Source of the DNA: Firmicutes bacterium CAG:534
Lineage (GTDB): Bacteria; Bacillota; Clostridia; Lachnospirales; Lachnospiraceae
Assembly (NCBI GenBank): GCA_000436115.1
Contig: FR894558.1
Span: 217,922 to 276,108 of the forward strand
Reading direction: 5' to 3'
Length of the DNA stretch: 58,187 bases
In this document: positions 32,203 through 40,712 of the stretch, piece by piece
Layout of the letters: every line of letters begins with the position of its first letter
How positions within the stretch are numbered: position 1 is the stretch's first letter
The notes under the pieces: model-generated
Told to the model about the DNA's origin: nothing
The model's database searches: none
Seen by the model: the letters and a program-made list of their open reading frames with translations, nothing else
Program-made: the position numbers and the translations under genes

Positions 32203-33588
32203 ATGAAATTCAAAATCGAAAAAAAGTACCTGCAGATTGGCCTGGTCGCCTTTACCGTTATTGCCGCGGCAATTTGTTTTTATTATCTCATTTTTCACGG
32301 AGATCGGTTTGCCGTTCGGTTAAAGGAGTTTTTTACCGTTTTAAGTCCTGTGATCTACGGAATTGTAACGGCATATCTGCTTACACCACTGGTAAATGCC
32401 ATAGAACGTTCTGTACTTACAGCGCTATGGGGCAGGAACGGAAAGCCCATTACTTCAAAAGGAAAAAAGCAGATGAGAGCGCTGTCTATTTTCCTTTCCA
32501 TTTGTATTGCAATTTTACTCATTTATGCCTTTTTCTCTATTTTGATCCCCAACATCCTGCGCAGTATCCGCAGTATTTCCATTCAATTTCCCTATTATAT
32601 CCGCAACCTGACGAACTGGTCCAATAAATTCCTTGAGGATAATCCGGACATTGAGAAGCTTTTTGTGCAATTTTTGGATACTTACTCTGAAGAATTTACA
32701 AACTATGTGAACAATACCATTGTACCGAAGATGGAAACCATTGTCAGGCAGGTGTCTTTAAGCATGATCAGTCTTGTAAAGATTCTGTGGAATTTTCTGA
32801 TCGGTTTCATCATTGCAATCTACCTTCTTTTCAGCAAGGAAAATTTTGCGGCGCAGTGCAAAAAGATCACCTACGCCGTTCTGAGCCAGAAAACAGCCAA
32901 TCAGTTTATCAAAGATATTCGTTTTACCAGCGACACCTTCATTGGCTTTATCAGCGGCAAGATCGTTGATTCGGCAATTATTGGAGTGATCTGCTTTGCC
33001 GGAACCAGCGTGATGAAAATGCCCTATGCGCTGCTTGTCAGCGTCATTGTGGGAGTTACCAATGTGATCCCGTTTTTTGGCCCTTATATGGGAGCCATTC
33101 CAAGCGCGATCCTTATTCTCATGGTCAATCCCATGAAGTGTATTTATTTTGTGATCTTTATTATTATCCTCCAGCAGATAGACGGAAATTTTATCGGCCC
33201 CAAAATTCTGGGACAATCTACAGGCCTTTCCAGCTTCTGGGTTATTTTTTCCATTACGCTGTTTGGCGGGCTCTGGGGTGTTTTAGGCATGATCGTGGGA
33301 GTTCCCCTTTTTGCAGTCATCTACGCCTTTGCACGCAGGATCATTAATCGTTTTCTTTCTAAGAAGGGGCTTCCTTCCAAAACAAAAGATTATAAACGGC
33401 TTGATTATATTGATCCTGCCGGAGCGTTCATCGAGCTTCCCGCCGGGAATAATCAGAAAAGCTTTTTTAAGCTTGGGAAAAAATCTCCCAGTGCAAAGGA
33501 AGAAGAACAGGAGCCGGAACAATCTGCTTCTCACACTGAGAAAACGGAACAGCTTCCAAAAACAGAAGAAAAAGAAGGAGAGCAGTAG
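32203..33588 (+). CDS. AI-2E family transporter (PF01594)
   Basis: A 461-residue membrane protein with about seven to eight segments. The central region VGVTNVIPFFGPYMGAIPSA and the QQIDGNFIGPKILGQSTGLSSFWVI segment (in part) define the family. Members export or exchange varied small molecules or ions (AI-2, Na+/H+ among them), so the substrate is open. The C-terminal 70 residues are Glu/Lys/Gln-rich and likely disordered. The start is ATG 32203 or 32185; the ribosome site is weak for both. dtd follows after 2 bases. Confidence 0.87.
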   Translation: MKFKIEKKYLQIGLVAFTVIAAAICFYYLIFHGDRFAVRLKEFFTVLSPVIYGIVTAYLLTPLVNAIERSVLTALWGRNGKPITSKGKKQMRALSIFLSICIAILLIYAFFSILIPNILRSIRSISIQFPYYIRNLTNWSNKFLEDNPDIEKLFVQFLDTYSEEFTNYVNNTIVPKMETIVRQVSLSMISLVKILWNFLIGFIIAIYLLFSKENFAAQCKKITYAVLSQKTANQFIKDIRFTSDTFIGFISGKIVDSAIIGVICFAGTSVMKMPYALLVSVIVGVTNVIPFFGPYMGAIPSAILILMVNPMKCIYFVIFIIILQQIDGNFIGPKILGQSTGLSSFWVIFSITLFGGLWGVLGMIVGVPLFAVIYAFARRIINRFLSKKGLPSKTKDYKRLDYIDPAGAFIELPAGNNQKSFFKLGKKSPSAKEEEQEPEQSASHTEKTEQLPKTEEKEGEQ

Positions 33589-33590
33589 TC

Positions 33591-34043
33591 TTGAAATTTG
33601 TAGTACAAAGAGTAACAAATGCAAACGTCAGCGTGGACGGAAATATAGTAGGCAGCATCCATAAGGGCTTTTTAGTGCTTTTGGGAGTAAGTGATACCGA
33701 TACCTTTGAAATTGCAGATAAAATGGTCAATAAGCTTTTAAATCTCAGGATCTTTGAGGATGAACAGGGAAAAACAAATTTGAATTTAAAATCTGTATCC
33801 GGCGAATTGTTAATTATTTCACAATTTACATTATACGCGGATTGCAGAAAGGGAAACCGGCCATCCTTTACAAAAGCAGGGAAACCTGATCATGCAAATG
33901 AACTTTACGAATATATTATCGGCGAATGCAAAAAGGAAATCCCACATGTGGCTCAGGGCGTTTTTGGGGCCCATATGGAGGTTTCCCTTACCAATCACGG
34001 ACCTTTTACCATTGTGCTTGATTCAGGCGAAATTTGCCGTTAA
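33591..34043 (+). CDS. dtd: D-aminoacyl-tRNA deacylase
   Basis: A 150-residue DTD enzyme that removes D-amino acids (and glycine mischarged on tRNA-Ala) from tRNA. SQFTLYADCRKGNRPSF (catalytic region) and the Gly-cisPro motif in TNHGPFTIVL are present. It begins at TTG 33591; the family N-terminus MKFVVQRV starts exactly there and AAGGAG lies 10 bases upstream, so TTG is well supported. It follows the AI-2E family gene by 2 bases. Confidence 0.95.
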   Translation: MKFVVQRVTNANVSVDGNIVGSIHKGFLVLLGVSDTDTFEIADKMVNKLLNLRIFEDEQGKTNLNLKSVSGELLIISQFTLYADCRKGNRPSFTKAGKPDHANELYEYIIGECKKEIPHVAQGVFGAHMEVSLTNHGPFTIVLDSGEICR

Positions 34044-34093
34044 TAGAAGCCTTTATCGGTGGATAACAGAAAGGAACAGTTTAAGGAAGATTT

Positions 34094-34309
34094 ATGATGA
34101 AAGCATTGATCCCTATTATTGTTTTTCTGGCAGGATTTTACCTTTATACCTTTTTAAAATATCGAAAGAAAAAACGTAATCTGAAAGCCTCCAGCGAAGT
34201 AAAAGAATTTCACAGAAAATACAAAACGAGTTATGCCAAACCGGCCGATCCAGCGCAGATAGTAAAGAATACAAAGCCAATAGACTATATCAGCCGGGAG
34301 GATCTTTGA
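34094..34309 (+). CDS. Small single-pass membrane protein, unknown
   Basis: A 71-residue protein with one N-terminal membrane segment (ALIPIIVFLAGFYLYTFL) and a basic soluble tail (KYRKKKRN, then EFHRKYKTSYAKP and PIDYISREDL). AAGGAAG lies before ATG 34094, with a second ATG at 34097. It follows dtd by 50 bases and is followed by a strong terminator, so it is the end of the AI-2E/dtd unit. I do not recognise a family. Confidence 0.6.
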   Translation: MMKALIPIIVFLAGFYLYTFLKYRKKKRNLKASSEVKEFHRKYKTSYAKPADPAQIVKNTKPIDYISREDL

Positions 34310-34326
34310 TTGGTGGATCTTATGCC

Positions 34327-34366
34327 AACTATTCGTTAAACTTGTGTTTTGCGAATAGTTGTTTTT
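34327..34366 (+). terminator. Intrinsic terminator of the AI-2E/dtd unit
   Basis: AACTATTCG (34327-34335) pairs with CGAATAGTT (34352-34360), with an inner AAAC/GTTT pairing, followed by GTTTTT. Confidence 0.82.
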
Positions 34367-34383
34367 CTGAAAAGGGAATAAAA

Positions 34384-34426
34384 CAAAAAAAGAGAAAGCC
34401 ACTATTTTGAGGTTTTCTCTTTTTTA
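34384..34426. terminator. Bidirectional A/T-rich terminator
   Basis: Bases 34386-34400 (A run, GAGAAAGCC) pair with 34411-34425 (GGTTTTCTC, T run) in 15 pairs including one G-U, loop of 10. A and T tracts at both sides let it stop transcription from both directions; it mainly serves the minus-strand kinase-like gene. Confidence 0.72.
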
Positions 34427-34454
34427 ACATATTCTTTGAAATCAAATGTTTAAA

Positions 34455-35084
34455 TCAGTTTTTATTCTTCGTTTCAAAATCTTCAACATATTGAACCAGA
34501 AGCTTAACAGTGCCTTCTACGCCGAGAATGCTGCTGTTGATACAGAGATCATAGCTGTCGGCCCGTCCCCATTTTTTTGAGGAATAATAGTTATAATAGC
34601 TTTGGCGCTGCTTATCCTTTTTGATGCACATATCTTTTGCCTTTGCCGCATCTACATCATATTTTTTCATGATCCGCTTGGTCTTTGTTTCTTCATCCGC
34701 ATAAACAAAAATATGTACGCAGTTTTTAAGATCACTTAAAGCGTAATCAGCACAGCGGCCAACAATCACACAGGGACCTTCTGCAGCAATCTTTTTGATG
34801 GTATCGAACTGTGCCAGAAATACTTTGTGGCTGATAGGCATATCTACAAAATGGGAAGCATTGTATCCGAAGGAATAGGTATCCATAACCAAATTGTATA
34901 AAAACGAATTGGTAGGTCTTTCATCATGATTTTCAAGCATTTCCTCGCAAAAGCCACTCTCCTTTGCTGCCCGGGAAAGTAATTCCTTGTCATAGCATTT
35001 AATGCCGAAATAATCTGCAACCTTTTCCCCTATTTCACGGCCTGCTGAGCCAAATTGACGACCAATGGTAATGACTGTATTCAT
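34455..35084 (-). CDS. Cytidylate-kinase-like protein (copy 2)
   Basis: A 209-residue paralogue of the protein at 28365-28991. It shares the P-loop form ITIGRQFGSAGREIG, the CYDKELLSRAAKESGF segment, VIVGRCADYALSD, and the lid KKDKQRQSYYNYYSSKKWGRADSYDLCINSS (in part). The family's substrate is unknown. GGAGG upstream of the ATG and a near-consensus promoter indicate a single-gene unit. It is followed by a terminator on its strand. Confidence 0.88.
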   Translation of the reverse strand: MNTVITIGRQFGSAGREIGEKVADYFGIKCYDKELLSRAAKESGFCEEMLENHDERPTNSFLYNLVMDTYSFGYNASHFVDMPISHKVFLAQFDTIKKIAAEGPCVIVGRCADYALSDLKNCVHIFVYADEETKTKRIMKKYDVDAAKAKDMCIKKDKQRQSYYNYYSSKKWGRADSYDLCINSSILGVEGTVKLLVQYVEDFETKNKN

Positions 35085-35124
35085 AGAATGAACCTCCTGC
35101 TTCCTTATTTAAAACTCTTACTAT

Positions 35125-35153
35125 ATTATACATGAAAATTTGGAAATATTCAA
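35125..35153 (-). promoter_or_regulatory. Promoter of cytidylate-kinase-like copy 2
   Basis: On the minus strand TTGAAT (35153-35148) and TATAAT (35130-35125) are 17 bases apart, located immediately after the sdaAA stop codon. Confidence 0.82.
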
Positions 35154-35154
35154 T

Positions 35155-36021
35155 CTATTGTCTGAAAATTTTGGCCACTTCTTTTCCCCGTTCTGTTGAT
35201 GCCAGTCCTCCCAAAGCAGTTTCCCGCAGGGATACATCCATCTTATCTCCTACTTCTCTCATGGCATCAATAACCTGATCCGGAGGGATCCTGCTTTCAA
35301 TTCCTGCAAGAGCCATTTCGGCACTGGAAACTGCATTTACAGCTCCGATCACATTTCGTTTCACGCAGGGAACCTCCACCAGGCCGGCTACCGGATCACA
35401 GACAAGCCCCAGCAGATTTTTCAGGGCCATTGCCGCCGCATGTACGATCTGATGCTGATTACCGCCCTCTAAGTAAACAAGCGCTCCAGCAGCCATACTG
35501 CTTGCTGACCCGATCTCAGCCTGACACCCTCCCTGGGCGCCGCTGATGGATGCTCTTAAGGCGATCACCTGCCCGATCCCGGCCGCAACATAAAGGGAGC
35601 GGATAATGGGGTCCGGATCCTTGTCTATGCGTTTAAAATAGGGAACCAATATGGCAGGCATAACACCGCAGGCTCCTGCAGTAGGAGCTGCTACGATCCT
35701 TTTCATGCACGCATTGGACTCTCCCATCTGTAAAGCTCCTGCGATCACCTGTCCAAGGAAATCCCCGCACAGTGCTTTATTTTCCCTGCAATAAGCTTCC
35801 ATTTTCCCGCCGTCTCCGCCGATCAGTCCGCTTGCAGATTTCATTTTCCTGTCATAATTTGCTGCCGCCAGAAGCATGGCATCCCAGGTATCTGTCATTT
35901 TCTGATAGGAGTCGGAATGAGATACCCTTCGCTCCTGCATGTCATCCTGCAAAATGACCTCCCAGAATTCCAGATGCTCCTTTTCGCATTTTTCTACTAT
36001 CTCTGCTAAAGATGAAAACAT
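35155..36021 (-). CDS. sdaAA: L-serine dehydratase, iron-sulfur-dependent, alpha subunit
   Basis: A 288-residue catalytic subunit of the two-subunit Fe-S L-serine deaminase, turning L-serine to pyruvate and ammonia. Conserved segments with cluster-binding Cys residues are APTAGACGVMPA, SGAQGGCQAEIG, LVCDPVAGLVEVPC and KRNVIGAVNA. The GLIGGDGGKM loop is typical. AAAGGAACG precedes the ATG. It follows sdaAB by 14 bases in one operon; both subunits are needed. Confidence 0.96.
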   Translation of the reverse strand: MFSSLAEIVEKCEKEHLEFWEVILQDDMQERRVSHSDSYQKMTDTWDAMLLAAANYDRKMKSASGLIGGDGGKMEAYCRENKALCGDFLGQVIAGALQMGESNACMKRIVAAPTAGACGVMPAILVPYFKRIDKDPDPIIRSLYVAAGIGQVIALRASISGAQGGCQAEIGSASSMAAGALVYLEGGNQHQIVHAAAMALKNLLGLVCDPVAGLVEVPCVKRNVIGAVNAVSSAEMALAGIESRIPPDQVIDAMREVGDKMDVSLRETALGGLASTERGKEVAKIFRQ

Positions 36022-36035
36022 ATCGTTCCTTTCTG

Positions 36036-36701
36036 CTATCTGTTCTCCAGATTAATGTAGGTTACCTTAATGATCCCTTCCAGATGCTCCAGCCATAAAA
36101 GCGCCTGTGCAGGAATATCCTGATCTGTCTCAATTACCATAACGGCATATCCGCCTCTTTTATCCCGGTAAAGCTGCATGGTGGCTATATTCACACATTT
36201 ATGGGCAAGCATGGAGGTTACCTCTGCCACATGCCCCGGCTGATCCTGGTTATGAACGATAAGCGTGGGCTTTTCCGCTGTGAAATTCACTTCAATCCCA
36301 TCCAGCTTATTGATCATGATCCTTCCACCTCCCAGGGAAGAAGCCTGAACCTGCAGCTTCCTTCCCTTTGCTCCGGTAAGCTCTAAAAGTACGGTGTTTG
36401 GATGAGCATCCCGAAGCTCGATCTGGTCAAATTCATAGGATAGATTTTCTTTTGCCGCATAAGCAAAGCTGTCTGGGATCCTGATATCATCCGGCTGCAT
36501 TCCAAGCAGTCCGGCTATAACCGCCTTATCTGTTCCATGTCCGATTCCCGTTGTAGCAAAGGAACCATAAAAGAAAATATGTGCTTTTATGGGACTTTCC
36601 TGTAAAAGCTTTCGTGCCACATATCCGATCCGTACAGCACCTGCTGTATGGGAACTGCTCGGCCCGACCATAACAGGCCCAAGAATGTCAAAAATATTCA
36701 T
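36036..36701 (-). CDS. sdaAB: L-serine dehydratase, iron-sulfur-dependent, beta subunit
   Basis: A 221-residue beta subunit. The N-terminal part (FDILGPVMVGPSSSHTAGA, YGSFATTGIGHGTDKA) completes the active-site region, and the C-terminal 75 residues are an ACT domain (IVHNQDQPGHVAEVTSMLA) of the type that senses serine. GAGGATC precedes the ATG. It is the first gene of the sdaAB-sdaAA operon; the rluD terminator lies upstream. Confidence 0.96.
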   Translation of the reverse strand: MNIFDILGPVMVGPSSSHTAGAVRIGYVARKLLQESPIKAHIFFYGSFATTGIGHGTDKAVIAGLLGMQPDDIRIPDSFAYAAKENLSYEFDQIELRDAHPNTVLLELTGAKGRKLQVQASSLGGGRIMINKLDGIEVNFTAEKPTLIVHNQDQPGHVAEVTSMLAHKCVNIATMQLYRDKRGGYAVMVIETDQDIPAQALLWLEHLEGIIKVTYINLENR

Positions 36702-36743
36702 GTTTGATCCTCATTCTGCAGACGTTATTTTATTTATAATGGG

Positions 36744-36790
36744 AAAAAGAGAACTCTGGCAGACTTCTTCGTCTATCAGTGTTCTCTTTT
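36744..36790 (-). terminator. Long hairpin, terminator of the aroB-lspA-rluD unit
   Basis: AAAAGAGAAC (36745-36754) pairs with GTTCTCTTTT (36781-36790), and CTGGCAGAC with GTCTATCAG inside, with loop TTCTTC. On the minus strand the stem ends in a T tract. It separates rluD from sdaAB. Confidence 0.7.
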
Positions 36791-36838
36791 CATAACCATT
36801 TTATAACATAAATCCAAAGAAAGGTCAAGCTTTCCTTC

Positions 36839-37774
36839 CTATTGTAAGATCTGTAATAGCCGCTCAAAATATTCCGGAAGGGGCGCATCTGTCTCGATAT
36901 AACTGCCCGACCTTGGATGGCGGAAACCAAGAATTTTGGCATGAAGAGTCTGCCCCTCCAGAGCAAAGGGGGCTTTTGCTGTTCCATAGACAGTATCTCC
37001 AAGCAAAGGATGGCCTATGGACGCCATATGGACACGGATCTGATGGGTTCGTCCTGTTTCCAGGCGGCATTCCACATAGGTGTATTTTTGAAAGCGTTTT
37101 AACACCTGATAATGTGTAACTGCATCCTTTCCTCCAGCCGGAACCACAGCCATTTTTTTACGTTCCTTGGGGTGGCGTCCGATCAATGTATGGATCGTTC
37201 CCGCATCCTCCTTAAGCTCGCCGCATACAATGGCATGATACCGCCTGACGATACTGTGCTCCTTTAGCTGCCTTGCAATTTCCGTGTGGGCATAATCATT
37301 TTTACATGCGATCACAGAGCCTGTGGTATCACGGTCAATTCGGTGCACAATTCCGGGACGCATGATCCCGTTGATCCCGCTCAGTCCATCCCGGCAGTGA
37401 TACATCAGCGCATTTACCAGGGTTCCGCTGTAATGGCCGGGCGCCGGATGGACAACCATGCCCTTTGGCTTGTTTATCACGATCACATCTTCGTCTTCAT
37501 AAAGAACGGAAAGCGGAATTGGTTCCGGACAGATGTCCGGAAGCTTTGCCGGTGGAAGCAGAACCCTTATTTCATCATCTGCTTTCACCCGGTAGCTGGC
37601 TTTCACATTGCTTTCATTTACCGTAATGTTGCCGTCTGAAAGAAGCTTTTGAATGTAGGATCTTGATAAGGCATTGCTTAGCAGATTTACACACTTATCG
37701 ATCCGTAATCCATCGGTCTCTTCTGATATAGTAAAATGGAATTCCTGTAACTCTTCCCTCTGTAATTCACTCAT
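36839..37774 (-). CDS. rluD: 23S rRNA pseudouridine synthase, RluD type
   Basis: A 311-residue RluA-family enzyme that would modify helix 69 of 23S rRNA (positions 1911/1915/1917). An N-terminal S4 domain (GLRIDKCVNLLSNALSRSYIQKL, in part) is followed by VINKPKGMVVHPAPGH, the active site GIVHRIDRDTTGSVI with the catalytic Asp, and GRTHQIRVHMASIGHPLLGD. It overlaps the lspA stop (ATGA), as commonly seen for lspA-rluD in Firmicutes; this pairing is the reason for the RluD rather than RluC call. Confidence 0.94.
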   Translation of the reverse strand: MSELQREELQEFHFTISEETDGLRIDKCVNLLSNALSRSYIQKLLSDGNITVNESNVKASYRVKADDEIRVLLPPAKLPDICPEPIPLSVLYEDEDVIVINKPKGMVVHPAPGHYSGTLVNALMYHCRDGLSGINGIMRPGIVHRIDRDTTGSVIACKNDYAHTEIARQLKEHSIVRRYHAIVCGELKEDAGTIHTLIGRHPKERKKMAVVPAGGKDAVTHYQVLKRFQKYTYVECRLETGRTHQIRVHMASIGHPLLGDTVYGTAKAPFALEGQTLHAKILGFRHPRSGSYIETDAPLPEYFERLLQILQ

Positions 37775-38298
37775 TTTAATTCCCGGAATTTTTTCTGCTT
37801 AAAGCTTAAAAAATTAAAATCATTTTCTTTGTAAACAAATAAAACCTGAATCACCAAAATTGCAGTAGAAAATGTTACATACATATCCGCAACATTAAAA
37901 ATCGGAAAGTTGATCAGAACAATATAAATAAAGTCTACAACATAATCAAGACGCAGTCTGTCAATCAGGTTGCCGATCGCTCCGCCTGCAATCAGGGTAA
38001 GCAGCACATGAAGCTTTCTGTATTTCGGCTCATCAGGCGTTCTGGCCAGAACATAGGCGATCACACATAAAAAGATCACTGCAACAAATACAAAAAATAT
38101 TTTCTGATTTTGCAGCATTCCGAACGCTGCGCCCCGGTTCTCCAGGTAATTAAATTCCAGCACGCCATTAATAATATTAAATGCCGGCTGATTTTTCAGC
38201 TTCAATACAGCAATATATTTTGTATATTGATCTGCTGCAATCAAAACAAGCAGAAAAACCAGATCAAGTATCAGGGCTTTTGCTTTTTTCTTATTCAT
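37771..38298 (-). CDS. lspA: Signal peptidase II (lipoprotein signal peptidase)
   Basis: A 175-residue membrane aspartic protease with four membrane segments that removes signal peptides of lipidated prolipoproteins. The catalytic aspartates lie in GAIGNLIDRLR and FNVADMYV; NYLENRGAAFGML is also conserved. Natural substrates encoded here include LivJ and the lipoprotein carboxypeptidase. It overlaps both aroB and rluD by 4 bases (ATGA), so the three are one translationally coupled unit. Confidence 0.97.
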   Translation of the reverse strand: MNKKKAKALILDLVFLLVLIAADQYTKYIAVLKLKNQPAFNIINGVLEFNYLENRGAAFGMLQNQKIFFVFVAVIFLCVIAYVLARTPDEPKYRKLHVLLTLIAGGAIGNLIDRLRLDYVVDFIYIVLINFPIFNVADMYVTFSTAILVIQVLFVYKENDFNFLSFKQKKFRELK

Positions 38299-39401
38299 GC
38301 TGTAGGATCCTCCACATAATGAATTTCATTCAGCGCATTCAGGATATCCTGATCGGATACGGTTTTGTCGATCACTGCTTTTCCAACCTTTTTCAGCAAA
38401 ATAAACTTAATGTGGTTGCCCTCTACCTTTTTATCTGACCTGGTAAGCCGTAAGATCTCCTCAGGGTCGATCCCCTCAATGGAAATAGGCAGATTAAAAG
38501 GGACGAACATATCTCGGATTTCGTAATACTCTTCCATGGAAAGCCATTCATGCTTCCAGGAAATAAACGCTGCCGCCACTGCCCCCAAGGCAACACATTC
38601 CCCATGTGTCATCGTAAAATTCTTATATTTTTCAATGGCGTGTCCAATGGTATGTCCAAAGTTCAAAAGCGCTCTGTCCCCTTTTTCAGTGGGATCCTTT
38701 TCCACCACAAGCTTTTTGATCAGGCTGCTCTTTTCCACCATTTCAAGCAAGGTTTCAGGTTCTCTGTCACATATTTCATACATGTGGTCAAGAAGCCATT
38801 CATAAAAAACAGCATCCTTAATCAGGCCATGCTTCATAATTTCGGCAAAGCCACTGTAAAATTGACGATCGCTTAAGGTTTTCAGCGTAGAAACATTCAT
38901 ATAAACCAGTTTGGGCATATAAAAAGCTCCTACCATATTTTTGTAGCCCTCAAAGTCAACGCCGGTCTTTCCGCCGATACTGGAATCTGCCTGTGCTAAC
39001 AGCGTGGTCGGGATCTGGATAAAATCAATCCCCCGAAGATAGGTTGCAGCCGTATAGCCTGTAATATCCCCTGTTACGCCACCGCCTAACGCAAGCAGCA
39101 GATCCTTTCTGTCGAATTTTTCTTCGATCAAAAAGCGGTAAATATCTTTGACCGTATCCAATGTTTTATGTTCTTCTCCTGCCTCAAAGGCATAAAGAAC
39201 GCTTTTTTTACAGTTTCCATCCAAAAGAGCCATTATCTGCTCTCCGTACAGTTCCTTTACATTGGTATCCGTAATCACCGCAACCTTGCGCTCTGCAATA
39301 TGAAAACCGGATAATTCCGTGATCAGATCATCAAAATCAGCAGAAAATACAATATCATAACAGGGCTTTCTATCGCAGGTTATATTCATTCGACTGTTCA
39401 T
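38295..39401 (-). CDS. aroB: 3-dehydroquinate synthase
   Basis: A 368-residue NAD- and metal-dependent enzyme of the shikimate pathway converting DAHP to 3-dehydroquinate. GGGVTGDITGYTAATYLRG, IPTTLLAQADSSIGGKTGV and LNFGHTIGHAIE (metal-binding His) mark it; EIMKHGLIKD gives another metal ligand. ATG 39401 has AAAGGAAA about 11 bases upstream. The link to lspA-rluD is only positional. The upstream sepF terminator suggests a promoter in the 40 bases before it, which I could not define. Confidence 0.97.
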   Translation of the reverse strand: MNSRMNITCDRKPCYDIVFSADFDDLITELSGFHIAERKVAVITDTNVKELYGEQIMALLDGNCKKSVLYAFEAGEEHKTLDTVKDIYRFLIEEKFDRKDLLLALGGGVTGDITGYTAATYLRGIDFIQIPTTLLAQADSSIGGKTGVDFEGYKNMVGAFYMPKLVYMNVSTLKTLSDRQFYSGFAEIMKHGLIKDAVFYEWLLDHMYEICDREPETLLEMVEKSSLIKKLVVEKDPTEKGDRALLNFGHTIGHAIEKYKNFTMTHGECVALGAVAAAFISWKHEWLSMEEYYEIRDMFVPFNLPISIEGIDPEEILRLTRSDKKVEGNHIKFILLKKVGKAVIDKTVSDQDILNALNEIHYVEDPTA

Positions 39402-39441
39402 AAGTGCATGATTTCCTTTCTTATCCTGTGCTTGTCAGCGT

Positions 39442-39470
39442 AAAAAACTTCCTGCTGTTTTGCAGGAAGT
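39442..39470 (-). terminator. Intrinsic terminator after sepF
   Basis: ACTTCCTGC (39447-39455) and GCAGGAAGT (39462-39470) form a perfect stem; on the minus strand it is followed by TTTTT. Confidence 0.9.
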
Positions 39471-39491
39471 CTTCTGTAAGCATCCATTTAT

Positions 39492-39992
39492 TTAGATCCC
39501 ATTGTTGATCGGCGGAACATCAAAAGATCCGGCTAAAATTTCCTGAAAATCACCGGAGATATCTACAATGGCCGGTGTGATAATAAAGATATAATGTGAA
39601 ATCTTTTGAAGATTTCCGCTGATGGCAAAGCAGGAACCGGAAGTAAAATCAATGATACGCTGTGCAATATCCACATCCAGACCTTCCAGATTAAGCACTA
39701 CCGTCCTGTTTGCTAAAAGTGTCTCTGTAATTTCTCTTGCGTCTTCAATAGAGGTGGGTTTGATCACACAAACTTCCATTCCGGTGCCGGTTTTCTTGCT
39801 CTGGCGCATAGGCGTCACCTTCGGCACATTCTTACGGACAGGCTTGTCTTCCTCCGCACCAATTTCTTCCTTCATAATAGACTGCTTAGGGGCTTTTTCT
39901 TCTACAGGTTCCTCATAATCATCATCATAAAAATCGTCATCTTCATCATTGTTCAGTTTCATTGCGTTGAGAAACTTATCCATTACTCCCAT
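39492..39992 (-). CDS. sepF: Cell division protein SepF
   Basis: A 166-residue SepF. The N-terminal MGVMDKFLNAMKL is the amphipathic membrane anchor; an acidic linker follows (DDDFYDDDYEEP), then the globular domain (about 75-160) with TSIEDAREITETLLANRTVVLNLEG and AQRIIDFTSG, which bundles FtsZ filaments and tethers the Z-ring. ATG 39992 was chosen because AAGGAG lies 8 bases upstream. It ends the hlyD-like/yggS/sepF unit; yggS is 12 bases upstream. Confidence 0.95.
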   Translation of the reverse strand: MGVMDKFLNAMKLNNDEDDDFYDDDYEEPVEEKAPKQSIMKEEIGAEEDKPVRKNVPKVTPMRQSKKTGTGMEVCVIKPTSIEDAREITETLLANRTVVLNLEGLDVDIAQRIIDFTSGSCFAISGNLQKISHYIFIITPAIVDISGDFQEILAGSFDVPPINNGI

Positions 39993-40004
39993 TGTCTGCA
40001 CTCC

Positions 40005-40694
40005 TTATAGATATTGCCGCTCTCCGAATATTCCGGTGCCAACTCTGACGTAAGTTGCACCTTCCTCTATGGCAACTATGTAATCTCCTGTCATACCCAT
40101 TGACAGAACATTCATACTAACATTATCAATGTTTTTCCTACTTATGTCAACAGCTAATTGACGAAGAAGCATAAAAAATTGACGATTTTCTTCCGCATTT
40201 TCTGTATAAGGGGCTATGGTCATCAGTCCCTTAATGTGGACTGCAGGAAGGGCAGCAATTTGAGAGATCAGCTGGGGAGCCTCCTCGGGAGATACTCCAA
40301 ATTTGCTTTCTTCCCTTGCCATATTTACTTCGATCAGTATGGAAACCTCAACTCCCTTTTTTTGTGCCTCCTTGCTGATCTCCTCTGCCAGTTTCAAAGA
40401 ATCAACTCCGTGGATCAGAGCTACCTTATCTACGATATATTTTACCTTGTTCCTCTGCAGATGCCCGATCATATGCCAATGGATATCCCTGGGCATTACT
40501 TCATATTTTTCCACCAGTTCCTGAACCTTGTTTTCTCCAAATTCCCTGCATCCCGCATCATAGGCCTCTCTTAACATGGACACAGGCTTCGTTTTGCTTA
40601 CCGCAATCAGCGTAACCTCATCCGCTGCTCTTCCGGCTTTCTCGCAGGCAGCCTCAATGCTCCTCTGTACTTTGTCAATATTTTCACGGATCAT
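40005..40694 (-). CDS. yggS: YggS-family pyridoxal phosphate homeostasis protein
   Basis: A 229-residue PLP-binding single-domain barrel protein (PLPBP/YlmE). VTLIAVSKTKP carries the PLP-binding lysine; EFGENKVQEL, WHMIGHLQRNKVKY and LSMGMTGDYIVAIEEGATYVRVGTGIFG (in part) are conserved. It buffers PLP and affects amino-acid metabolism. In Gram-positives it is typically next to sepF as here. AAGGAG is 7 bases before the ATG. Confidence 0.96.
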   Translation of the reverse strand: MIRENIDKVQRSIEAACEKAGRAADEVTLIAVSKTKPVSMLREAYDAGCREFGENKVQELVEKYEVMPRDIHWHMIGHLQRNKVKYIVDKVALIHGVDSLKLAEEISKEAQKKGVEVSILIEVNMAREESKFGVSPEEAPQLISQIAALPAVHIKGLMTIAPYTENAEENRQFFMLLRQLAVDISRKNIDNVSMNVLSMGMTGDYIVAIEEGATYVRVGTGIFGERQYL

Positions 40695-40712
40695 AGAACC
40701 ACTCCTTTTCCT

